From DAIDKA01 sp036498905 (lineage in GTDB: Bacteria > Pseudomonadota > Gammaproteobacteria > Steroidobacterales > Steroidobacteraceae): a stretch of 64,000 nt of DNA. A model generated the notes under the pieces. It was not told where the DNA came from. It saw only the letters and a program-made list of their open reading frames with translations, and did not search any database. Position 1 is the stretch's first letter; the number at the start of each line of letters is the position of its first letter. Position numbers and translations under genes: made by a program. Positions 16,474 through 24,240 of this stretch are shown here, piece by piece. The stretch is taken from NCBI GenBank assembly GCA_036498905.1, contig DASYER010000144.1, positions 13,072 through 77,071 on the forward strand, read 5' to 3'.

Positions 16474-18570
16474 GTGACCAAAATCCCCCGTCCCGGTACG
16501 ACACGTGTGTGGTCGCAGCTACTGCTTCTGACGCTCGCGATGCTCACTCCCCTGACCGTGGCGCACTCGCAGGCGCCGGCGCGGACACCGGCTCGCCAGA
16601 CAACCTCCGGCGACTTCTGGGTCGAACCGGCCACGTTGCGATCCTTGGGTTTCGAGTGGCGAATATCCGGAGACGATAATCGCAATGCGGCCGTTGAGGT
16701 CAGTTATCGCCGCAAGGGCGAAGCGAGCTGGCACAAAGCGTTGCCATTGTTCCGCCTGCAGCACGAAGCCGTGAGCGGTGGCTTGCCGCGTGACGGGGAC
16801 GGACAGCACTTCAATCGCTACACCGCACCGAATATGTTTGCGGGCAGCATCCTGAATCTCGCACCGGACACCGAGTACGAGGCACGACTGGTGCTCTCGG
16901 ACCCCGACGGCGTGAGTGGAATGAAGACCAGAACCGTTACCGTCCGCACCCGCCGCGAACCACAGCCGGCCGCCGGCGGTCACGTCTATCACGTGTATCC
17001 CTTCGACTTCAAAGGCACGCGGCAGCAGCCGGCCTTTACGGGGCTGCTCGCAGCCTACTATCTGGGTTCGGACCAGTCCGACCACTCGCGTGAAATGCCG
17101 CCGCGCGTGCAGCCGGGCGATACGATCCTGGTGCATGCGGGTGTCTACAAGGACAACCGCTTCGTCTACAGCGGCTTCGACCGCACCATCGCGGCCTACG
17201 GAACTCCCTTCGATGGCACTTACTACCTGACGCAGAGCGGCACCGCCGATAAGCCCATTGTCATCAAGGCGGCCGGTGACGGGGAAGTCGTGTTCGATGG
17301 CGATGGCTGCGACAACCTGTTCAATCTCATGGGCGGCAACTACAACTATTTCGAAGGCATCACCGTCCGCAACACCAACGTCGCCTTCAAGCTTGGAATC
17401 AAGAACATCGCAGGTTCCAGCGGCTTTACGCTCAAACACAGCCGCGTGTATGACGTGGGACGCGTCATCGAGGCGGGCTGGTCCGGCTCGAAGAACTTCT
17501 ACATTGCCGACAATGTCTTCATCGGACGCCACGATCCGCTCAAGCTGCAAAGCTGGTTCACGCCGGAGGTGTGGGCGAAATTCCCGGGTTATCCGGCGCT
17601 GATCAAGTCCGAATATGCCGTGAAGGTATACGGCCAGGGCCATGTGGTCGAATACAACTATGTCGCCAACTGGCACGACGGCATCGACGTGGACACCTAT
17701 GGCGACCCTGACGGCACACCAAAGGAACTTCGCGATCGGGTGCCGGTCGCCATCGACATCAACAACAACGACATCTACAACGCTGATGACAACTGCATAG
17801 AAGCGGACGGCGGCGCACACAACATCCGCGTGTTTGAGAACCGCTGCTTCAATTCAACCGGGGGTGCGCTGAGCGCCCAACCGATTTTCGGCGGCCCGCT
17901 GTACTTCTATCGGAACCTCGTCTATGGCCAGACCACCGGCGGATACCTGAAGCTCGTGGACACCCCGGCCGGCATCCTCATCTACCAGAACACGCTCATC
18001 GGCCAGGCGCGCTATTCGGGTCCTGCCTCCAATGTCCATTTCCGCAACAACCTGATACTCGCCGATGGCTGGACGTCGATGCTCTTTGCCCTGAAGACCT
18101 ACACCAGCTATTCGGATTCGGACTTCAACGGCTTTCGGATCACGCCGGGGGCCGAGTACTCCTTCGAATGGGACTCACCCGCGGGGGGGCTGCGGACCGA
18201 TTACATGGGCAAGCTGCCCGTGCGCCAGTTCAAGACGCTGCAGGACTACCGCGCGGCAACCGGCAACGACACCCACAGCGTCAGTGTCGATTTCGGGATT
18301 TTCGCCCACGTTCCAATGCCCGAACGGACCGATCCGCAGCGTCTGTACAACCCGGAGGACCTGGACTTCCGCCTGAAGCCTACAAGTGCGGCTATCGATG
18401 CCGGCATCGAATTACCGAGCATTACGGACGGCTTTACGGGCAAGGCCCCGGACCTGGGGGCCTTCGAACTGGGCCGGCCGTTGCCGCACTACGGACCCCG
18501 GTCGGCACCGCCCGGGGCGCCGGCAGCCGACGCCCCGCGGTCCTTACGAGGCCCTCCCTCAGGCCAATAG
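16474..18570 (+). CDS. Secreted right-handed beta-helix protein, possible polysaccharide lyase or hydrolase
   Basis: A 698-residue exported protein. A signal peptide covers about 1-33 (WSQLLLLTLAMLTPLTVAHSQA). Residues about 45-165 look like a fibronectin-III-type domain (LGFEWRISGDDN, APDTEYEARLVLSD). From about 200 to 560 there are regular short strands with Asn/Asp ladders (NYNYFEGITVRNTN, HVVEYNYVANWHDGIDVD, VAIDINNNDIYNADDN) typical of parallel beta-helix lyases and hydrolases, ending with an AIDAG...DLGAFEL block common in such proteins. The substrate cannot be assigned. It starts with GTG at 16474. No regulator or transporter is linked to it. Confidence 0.75.
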   Translation: MTKIPRPGTTRVWSQLLLLTLAMLTPLTVAHSQAPARTPARQTTSGDFWVEPATLRSLGFEWRISGDDNRNAAVEVSYRRKGEASWHKALPLFRLQHEAVSGGLPRDGDGQHFNRYTAPNMFAGSILNLAPDTEYEARLVLSDPDGVSGMKTRTVTVRTRREPQPAAGGHVYHVYPFDFKGTRQQPAFTGLLAAYYLGSDQSDHSREMPPRVQPGDTILVHAGVYKDNRFVYSGFDRTIAAYGTPFDGTYYLTQSGTADKPIVIKAAGDGEVVFDGDGCDNLFNLMGGNYNYFEGITVRNTNVAFKLGIKNIAGSSGFTLKHSRVYDVGRVIEAGWSGSKNFYIADNVFIGRHDPLKLQSWFTPEVWAKFPGYPALIKSEYAVKVYGQGHVVEYNYVANWHDGIDVDTYGDPDGTPKELRDRVPVAIDINNNDIYNADDNCIEADGGAHNIRVFENRCFNSTGGALSAQPIFGGPLYFYRNLVYGQTTGGYLKLVDTPAGILIYQNTLIGQARYSGPASNVHFRNNLILADGWTSMLFALKTYTSYSDSDFNGFRITPGAEYSFEWDSPAGGLRTDYMGKLPVRQFKTLQDYRAATGNDTHSVSVDFGIFAHVPMPERTDPQRLYNPEDLDFRLKPTSAAIDAGIELPSITDGFTGKAPDLGAFELGRPLPHYGPRSAPPGAPAADAPRSLRGPPSGQ

Positions 18571-18583
18571 CGCACTGCTCGCT

Positions 18584-18910
18584 TCACTGCACCACGATCA
18601 TGGCCGTCATCTGCGGATGCATGGAACAGAACACATGATACCTGCCGGGTTTGTCGAACCTGAAGGTGTAGGAATTGCCCGTGTCCAGGGCACCGGAGCG
18701 AAATAAGCCCGTATCGCTGACGATGGTGTGTGGCTCATCGTCCTGATTGACCCACGTCACCGCCGCACCCACCTTGGTGGTCAGCGTCATGGGACTGAAC
18801 ATGAAGTCCTTGATCAATACCTGGTCAGGCTGAGTGGGATCCGCGGCAGCGGCCGCGGCCCAAACCAGCCACAAAGCCGCGACGAGGGGTGCGAGACGCT
18901 TGATGTACAT
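18584..18910 (-). CDS. Cupredoxin (plastocyanin/amicyanin-like blue copper protein)
   Basis: A 108-residue periplasmic copper protein with a signal peptide (about 1-23). All four type 1 copper ligands are visible: His61 (DEPHT), Cys95, His98 and Met101 in FCSMHPQM. The short ligand loop (C-x2-H-x2-M) is of the amicyanin type. It is the last gene after a metallophosphoesterase in an ECF-sigma-controlled cluster, so an electron-transfer or redox-stress role is likely; a simple copper-binding role cannot be excluded. Confidence 0.88.
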   Translation of the reverse strand: MYIKRLAPLVAALWLVWAAAAAADPTQPDQVLIKDFMFSPMTLTTKVGAAVTWVNQDDEPHTIVSDTGLFRSGALDTGNSYTFRFDKPGRYHVFCSMHPQMTAMIVVQ

Positions 18911-18913
18911 GGC

Positions 18914-19861
18914 CTACACGCTCGCAAGCGTGAGATCGGTGAGCGCCAGCGATCGCGGATGCCCCACGACAGAAACACTCGAGATGCCCAGCATGGACGC
19001 GAGCTGCTCGGCGGGGACCTTGAGGGGTCCCGGACCGGGCGCGGTGCCGGCCACGGGCTGCGGGTAGGCCGTGGACCGGGCCGTGTGAAAGGTCATGTTG
19101 CCCTCGACCTTCTGCACGATCTGGTGAATGTGCCCGTTGAGAACCGTGACGGAGCCGAAACGGCGCAGCAGGTCCAGGAGTTGCCCCGCATCACCGGTGC
19201 CCCAACCCCAGGGCTCATAGATTGTCCATAGCGGCATGTGCGCAAAAATGACGATGGGTGTGCTCGAGGAGCGCGCCTTCAGATCGGCTGTCACCCACGC
19301 CAGCTGCTCGGCACCCAGGGTGGCCAGGCCTCCGGCCTTGAATTGCAGGACATTGATCAGCGCGACGAAATGCACGCCGGCGTGATCGAAGCTGTAGTAG
19401 CCGCGATTCTGCGAGGCCTTGCCGAATCTTGAGAAGTATTCGGTGACGGTGGGATCAGCGGTGTCATGCTCCCCCGGGGTCGTGTGCAGCTGCGTTGAGC
19501 GCAGTTTGGAGAACATCTGCTGCGCCAGATCAAACTCCTCCGGCTTGGACAAATGGGTGATGTCCCCGGTATGGATGAGCATGGCAGGCTGCTCCGCCAT
19601 GGCATTCACCATATCGATGGCCCGTTCCAGGGTGTCGTTGACGTGAGGATTGGCGTCCTTGGCAAATCCGATATGGGTATCGCTGATCTGCACGAACAAC
19701 GGCTTTCCGAGTCGCGTCGTGTCGGACTTCGTGGTCGCCGCGACGGCAAGGTCAACAGGCGTCAGCACACCGCCGCATAACGCAAAGAGCGTGCCGGCGC
19801 CGCCATAGGCCATGCACTTGAGGACATTGCGCCGCTCCCGCACGGATCGATCGTCGGTCAT
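18914..19861 (-). CDS. Exported calcineurin-like metallophosphoesterase
   Basis: A 315-residue protein with a Tat-like N-terminus (ERRNVLKCM, then a hydrophobic stretch to about 43). Metal-site motifs are QISDTHIGF (Asp61, His63), HTGDITHL, VIFAHMPLW and GHIHQ. The usual GNHD is GEHD here, so the catalytic Asn is replaced by Glu, and the second motif ends in H rather than D. The substrate is unknown. The cupredoxin gene starts three bases after its stop, and an ECF-type promoter lies 35 bases upstream. Confidence 0.85.
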   Translation of the reverse strand: MTDDRSVRERRNVLKCMAYGGAGTLFALCGGVLTPVDLAVAATTKSDTTRLGKPLFVQISDTHIGFAKDANPHVNDTLERAIDMVNAMAEQPAMLIHTGDITHLSKPEEFDLAQQMFSKLRSTQLHTTPGEHDTADPTVTEYFSRFGKASQNRGYYSFDHAGVHFVALINVLQFKAGGLATLGAEQLAWVTADLKARSSSTPIVIFAHMPLWTIYEPWGWGTGDAGQLLDLLRRFGSVTVLNGHIHQIVQKVEGNMTFHTARSTAYPQPVAGTAPGPGPLKVPAEQLASMLGISSVSVVGHPRSLALTDLTLASV

Positions 19862-19895
19862 GTCTGTCTCCGAATATTTGACGTTCGGGAGTACA

Positions 19896-19921
19896 GACTT
19901 CGCGGCAGGGGCTTTTATTCC
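19896..19921 (-). promoter_or_regulatory. ECF-sigma-type promoter of the metallophosphoesterase-cupredoxin pair
   Basis: On the minus strand GGAATAAA (19914-19921) is followed after exactly 14 bases by AGTC (19896-19899). The same arrangement with the same spacing precedes the sigma gene at 21270-21295. The match of both boxes and spacing suggests recognition by the cluster's own sigma factor. Confidence 0.6.
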
Positions 19922-19940
19922 GCCGGATGCCGCTAAACTT

Positions 19941-20729
19941 TCACTGCGGCAGATCGCGGGCGCTTTGATCCTCTAACAGGCTGACCAGCCCCTTCAATTC
20001 GGTCCAGCCGGTATCGGAGACCGCGCAGTAGGCCAGATTTCCTACCTTCCAGAAGGCCAGGTGATAGCCGTTGCGAGTAGTGTCCTGCGGCAACGCGGTC
20101 GAATCGCTTGCCCAGCTGAACACGTTGATGTAGTGCGGGCCATGCCGATACACCATCACTGCCGCCTTGTGATGATCCAGGTCATCGACACGTCCGCCCA
20201 GCAGACGGTAGCCCTGCTGTGAGAAGTCAGCCACTTCCGGCGACACGTTGGTACGGCCGGCGAACCAGGGCTTCACCGTGTGTTGATCCGTGGACACCAC
20301 CTCGATCAGATGCGATGACAGCAGTGACTGCGTGTGATCCGCGATCAGATCGGCGGTTAGAGTGTGGTTGCGCAGCGGCGCAAGCACCAGCAGCGTCACG
20401 GCTGCCGCCACGGCGCTGCCCCCCACCCCGCTGAATAGCCCGACCCAGAATGGCCGCGAGCGCCGCGGTGGTGCCGAGTTGCGTCCCGGTGGCCGCAGGA
20501 GCGTTCGGGACTCCTCATCGAGGCACTCCATGATGCGATCCCGCAGCTGCTCCGGCATGCTCGTCTTGGCAACCTTGTCGCGCATCAACGTTCGAATCTG
20601 CCCGAGGTCCTCGAGCAACACCCGGCATTGCTCGCAGGTGGCCAGGTGCCGCTCGACGGCGGCGGCCGTTGCGGCGTCGACCTCGCCGTCGAAATATGCC
20701 TGCACGGTCAGGTTTTCAGCGCATTCCAT
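19941..20729 (-). CDS. Zinc-finger transmembrane anti-sigma factor
   Basis: A 262-residue inner-membrane protein. The N-terminus holds a zf-HC2 anti-sigma domain with Cys3 and the triad HLATCEQC (His28, Cys32, Cys35). One transmembrane helix follows at about 95-117 (SGVGGSAVAAAVTLLVLAPL), then a periplasmic domain of about 145 residues that would be the sensor. It overlaps the sigma gene by 14 bases, the usual coupling of ECF sigma and anti-sigma. Confidence 0.92.
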   Translation of the reverse strand: MECAENLTVQAYFDGEVDAATAAAVERHLATCEQCRVLLEDLGQIRTLMRDKVAKTSMPEQLRDRIMECLDEESRTLLRPPGRNSAPPRRSRPFWVGLFSGVGGSAVAAAVTLLVLAPLRNHTLTADLIADHTQSLLSSHLIEVVSTDQHTVKPWFAGRTNVSPEVADFSQQGYRLLGGRVDDLDHHKAAVMVYRHGPHYINVFSWASDSTALPQDTTRNGYHLAFWKVGNLAYCAVSDTGWTELKGLVSLLEDQSARDLPQ

Positions 20730-21261
20730 GGACTTCTCCCTGGATTTCCTGCAGCCATCGCGCCCGTAAGGCCGCTCGGGCGCGCGCCAGCCGCGACATC
20801 ACCGTACCGATGGGCAGCTTGATGACCGCGGCAATGGCGCGATAGTCCATGTCCTCGATTTCCCGCAATACCAGCACCTCGCGCTGCTCTTCGGGCAGCG
20901 CCGACATCAGTCGCTGCAGCGTGCGCTGGTCATCCCGACGGATGGCGAGGGTCTGTGGGTCCGGCGTGCTCGCCACCAGTTCATCACCTTGTTCCTGATC
21001 ATCTTCCGGCAGCGGCACCAGGTTATGACGCTGCCGCTGCTTCGCGGCGGTCAGGTGGCAGTTCCTGACGATCGTCAGCAGCCACGCCTTCCCATCCGCG
21101 CCGCGCAGGTCCTCGAAGCTTCGGTAGGCACGCAAAGTCGCCTCCTGCACCACATCGTCCGCATCCGGTGAGGAACGGGCAAGCCATCGGGCATAGCGAT
21201 ACGCCGCGTCCAGATGCGGCAACACCTGCGCCTCAAATCGGCCCCGCCTTTCGTCCACCAT
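20716..21261 (-). CDS. ECF-type RNA polymerase sigma factor
   Basis: A 181-residue group IV sigma factor. Region 2 (about 15-85) includes DADDVVQEATLRAYRSFEDL and KAWLLTIVRN; region 4 (about 120-175) includes LPEEQREVLVLREIEDMDYR and the HTH GTVMSRLARARAAL. It heads the sigma, anti-sigma, metallophosphoesterase, cupredoxin cluster. Its own promoter copy sits so close to the ATG that the transcript would have almost no leader. Confidence 0.93.
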   Translation of the reverse strand: MVDERRGRFEAQVLPHLDAAYRYARWLARSSPDADDVVQEATLRAYRSFEDLRGADGKAWLLTIVRNCHLTAAKQRQRHNLVPLPEDDQEQGDELVASTPDPQTLAIRRDDQRTLQRLMSALPEEQREVLVLREIEDMDYRAIAAVIKLPIGTVMSRLARARAALRARWLQEIQGEVHGMR

Positions 21262-21269
21262 GAGCGTAT

Positions 21270-21295
21270 GACTCTCCGCAGAGCCCCTTTATTCC
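21270..21295 (-). promoter_or_regulatory. ECF-sigma-type promoter of the sigma gene (autoregulation)
   Basis: GGAATAAA (21288-21295) and AGTC (21270-21273) on the minus strand are 14 bases apart, identical in boxes and spacing to the site at 19896-19921. AGTC ends only nine bases before the ATG at 21261, so the mRNA would be nearly leaderless. Confidence 0.6.
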
Positions 21296-21355
21296 ATTGT
21301 CGGTCCAAGCCGAGCGCCTTTTCCATCGCAATCCGGCCCTGTACCATTCACGGCA

Positions 21356-22357
21356 ATGAGAATTGCCGTTTTGTTTGGCGGTACCAGCGAGGAGCGTGAC
21401 GTTTCCATCGCCAGCGCCGCCCAGATCATCCCGGCGCTGCGCGGATTGGGCCATGAGGTGCACGCCGTGGATACGGCCACCGGTCGCCTGCAGCCTCCAC
21501 AGGAGCAGCGACTGCTGGCCAACCGGGTTGCCGCTGCACCGCCTTCCAGCACCACGATAGGACAGGTACGGGCTCGTGCCATCGCCCTGTCACCGGAAAG
21601 CTTCGACATCCGCGCCACCGATGTGGTGTTCCTCGCACTGCACGGGGGCGCCGGCGAGGACGGACGCATTCAGGCCCTGCTGGATCTGGCCGGCATGCCG
21701 TACACCGGCAGCAACCATATCGCCAGCGCCGCCGCCATGGACAAGGACTTTGCGAAGCAGCTGTTCAGGTCCGCGGGTGTTCCCACTGCCGATTGGCTGA
21801 TGGCGCCTGTGGAGGCCATCAAGGTCGATCAGACTCTCGGATGGCCGGTGGTCGTCAAGCCCAGCAAACAGGGCTCGACCGTCGGTTTGACCGTGGTCCG
21901 CACCGCCGCTGAGCTCGACGCGGCCATTCAGGCTGCAGGGGCGTTTGACGACGAGGTGATGATCGAGAAGTTCATTCCGGGGCGCGAGTTCACGGTCGGC
22001 ATTCTGGATCGCCAGGCGCTGCCCGTCGGCGAGATCATCGTGCCGGGGGAAGTCTTCGACTACAAATCCAAGTACCAGCAAGGCGGCGCCCGGGAGGTAT
22101 TTCCGGCGCAGATTCCGCAGGCCGAGACCACCTTGCTGCAGGAGTACGCACTGCGCGCGCACCGTGCGCTGAAACTCGGCGCCTACAGCCGTATCGACTT
22201 CCGTCGCGATGCGGCAGGACATTTCTGGTGTCTCGAGGCCAACTCGCTCCCGGGCATGACCTCAACCAGCCTGCTGCCGCAGGCGGCCGCGGCCGCAGGC
22301 ATCGACTTTCCGACGCTGCTGGAACGCATCTGCCGCGGCGCCATCAGGCCGCGCTAG
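21356..22357 (+). CDS. ddl: D-alanine-D-alanine ligase family protein
   Basis: A 333-residue ATP-grasp ligase. N-terminal domain MRIAVLFGGTSEERDVSIAS contains the Ddl signature with the substrate Glu; LALHGGAGEDGRIQALL, PYTGSN, WPVVVKPSKQGSTVGL and the metal-binding tail CLEANSLPGMTSTSLLPQ follow. Ddl makes the D-Ala-D-Ala dipeptide of peptidoglycan in the cytoplasm. It stands alone rather than in the mur cluster, so it may be a second copy; only the rest of the genome can tell. Confidence 0.9.
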   Translation: MRIAVLFGGTSEERDVSIASAAQIIPALRGLGHEVHAVDTATGRLQPPQEQRLLANRVAAAPPSSTTIGQVRARAIALSPESFDIRATDVVFLALHGGAGEDGRIQALLDLAGMPYTGSNHIASAAAMDKDFAKQLFRSAGVPTADWLMAPVEAIKVDQTLGWPVVVKPSKQGSTVGLTVVRTAAELDAAIQAAGAFDDEVMIEKFIPGREFTVGILDRQALPVGEIIVPGEVFDYKSKYQQGGAREVFPAQIPQAETTLLQEYALRAHRALKLGAYSRIDFRRDAAGHFWCLEANSLPGMTSTSLLPQAAAAAGIDFPTLLERICRGAIRPR

Positions 22358-22428
22358 GCGCACTTTCAATTTCCCGCCCGCGGGCGGAAGATCACGGCGC
22401 CGGGGCAACAACCCAGGAGTTTCCAGTC

Positions 22429-22833
22429 ATGCGACAGTCGATTGCGCTCTTTGCGATGGGGATCGCGGTGGGTACGCTGGCAACGGCGACGGTGGGCGCG
22501 GATCAGAATATCCAGTTTCTGGGAAGCGCGCCGAAATGGACCAAATCTGCCTCCCTGAACACAGCTGATGCTCTTGCCGAACTGCTGCGGACGAACCTGC
22601 GGCACTATGCGATTGCGCGCCGGATTCTTGCTGCCGCGAACGAAATCTGTGATTCGGCCAAGATGGACGTCGTACCGGTGAAGTTCGACGGGCAGGATGT
22701 CTTCTGTGCCCGCGGGTTTTGGCTGACGAGCAACCCGCCGAAGCGTTTTCTGCAGTTCCAGATTGACGATACCCGCTACTCGGCGCTGGTCGCGGTGCCG
22801 GACAAGGGCGCGAGGCTCGAGCCGGCGCACTGA
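22429..22833 (+). CDS. Small secreted protein of unknown function
   Basis: A 134-residue protein I do not recognise. It has a clear signal peptide (MRQSIALFAMGIAVGTLATATVGA split after about residue 24). The mature part holds two Cys (about 80 and 97) that could form a disulfide, and a basic and aromatic C-terminal half. The ATG at 22429 is preceded by AGGAG at a good distance; the frame extends upstream into ddl without support. Confidence 0.7.
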   Translation: MRQSIALFAMGIAVGTLATATVGADQNIQFLGSAPKWTKSASLNTADALAELLRTNLRHYAIARRILAAANEICDSAKMDVVPVKFDGQDVFCARGFWLTSNPPKRFLQFQIDDTRYSALVAVPDKGARLEPAH

Positions 22834-22932
22834 GCTTGCAGCAACTCGCCTCCTGCCCCTTTTTGCCACGATTGCGTCATCGGTCCTCCACTCTGCGTTG
22901 CAAAGCTTGCCACGCAAACCGGAGACCCTATC

Positions 22933-24240
22933 GTGAACAATCTGACCCGTTCGACATCGGCAAAGGCTGCCACTCTGACCGTCATTGCGCTGCTATTGCT
23001 GATTCCGCTGGCCCTGCTCGCGAACCTGGTGGCGGAGCGCGTCAGCGAACGCGATTCAGCCGTCGCGTCCGTTGCCCACGGTTGGGGTGATCGCCAATGG
23101 CTGAGCGGCCCGATCCTTGCCATTCCTGTGACTACGGATGGGGTTTCGGATCAGCCGCGCGACTGGTACGTGCTGGCGGACAATGTGGATCTGAGCGTCG
23201 ATTTGAAGGTCCAACCGGTGCCGCGAAGCGTCGGTTCGTATGCAGTGCCGGTTTATGTGGCACGAGTGCACGCCAAGGGTGATTTTGACGTCGCGCGCGA
23301 AATCGCCCGCCTGAGCCGCAGCGACGCAAGGCTGCGAATTCACGTCGACCAGGCACGCCTGCTGCTTCCGGTGAATGATCTGCGGGGCCTGCACGACCTG
23401 CACTCCGCGTCGGGTGAGTTCCAGGATTTCGAGCCCGCCGCTGGATTTCCGATTCCGACGCTGGCCGCGACCTTGAGTCCGGGGACCGAGCTGGCCACGG
23501 GACGCCACTCCTTTGACCTCACGTTCGAGGTGGCCGGAACTCAGTCGCTGCAGTTTCTACCCTTGGCAAGGACCATGCAGGTCCACAGCCGCGGCAACTG
23601 GCCTGATCCGGGCTTCACCGATGGTTTCCTGCCTCTCGAGCGTCACACCGACGCGAAGGGTTTCATGGCCAACTGGCAGATACTCAGCTTCAATCGATCC
23701 TACGGGGACCGCTGGCTGCAGGACTCGGTTGCAGCTGCCACGATCCTCAACAGTGGATTCGGAATCGAACTAGTACAGCCTGTCGACATCTACCAGCGCA
23801 GCACGCGTTCCGTAAAATACGGCGGCCTGTTCATTGCGCTGAGTTTTATGACATTGTTCCTGGTAGAGGCACGCCAGCGCCTTCCCATCCACCCGATCCA
23901 GTACGGGCTGATGGGCCTGGCCCTGAGCGTGTTCTATCTGCTGCTGCTCGCACTCTCGGAGCATGTCGGCTTCATCGGTGCATATCTGCTTGCAACAGCC
24001 GCGCTATGCACGCTCATGGGACTGTACCTTGCCGGTGCGCTGCGCAGTGCGAGAGCGGGCGCGACTGCGGCGGGCATCTTTGCCGGCACCTATGCGTTGC
24101 TTTACCTGCTGGTGACCAGCGACAACAACGCGCTGCTGGCGGGATCGATTGCACTGTTTACATTGCTGAGTATTGTCATGCTGCTCACCCGTCGGCTGGA
24201 CTGGTATGCGCAGGACGCAGGCGTAGGCCGTGCCGGTTGA
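22933..24240 (+). CDS. creD: CreD family inner-membrane protein
   Basis: A 435-residue membrane protein of the CreD family, linked in E. coli and Pseudomonas to envelope integrity and beta-lactam or colicin response. There is an N-terminal transmembrane helix (about 12-32), a large periplasmic domain (about 35-290) with RQWLSGPILAIPV and SFNRSYGDRWLQ, and five or so C-terminal helices starting at KYGGLFIALSFMTLFLVEA. GTG start at 22933 with GGAG ten bases upstream. The creBC two-component genes are not adjacent. Its last 56 bases overlap the convergent monooxygenase gene. Confidence 0.9.
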   Translation: MNNLTRSTSAKAATLTVIALLLLIPLALLANLVAERVSERDSAVASVAHGWGDRQWLSGPILAIPVTTDGVSDQPRDWYVLADNVDLSVDLKVQPVPRSVGSYAVPVYVARVHAKGDFDVAREIARLSRSDARLRIHVDQARLLLPVNDLRGLHDLHSASGEFQDFEPAAGFPIPTLAATLSPGTELATGRHSFDLTFEVAGTQSLQFLPLARTMQVHSRGNWPDPGFTDGFLPLERHTDAKGFMANWQILSFNRSYGDRWLQDSVAAATILNSGFGIELVQPVDIYQRSTRSVKYGGLFIALSFMTLFLVEARQRLPIHPIQYGLMGLALSVFYLLLLALSEHVGFIGAYLLATAALCTLMGLYLAGALRSARAGATAAGIFAGTYALLYLLVTSDNNALLAGSIALFTLLSIVMLLTRRLDWYAQDAGVGRAG

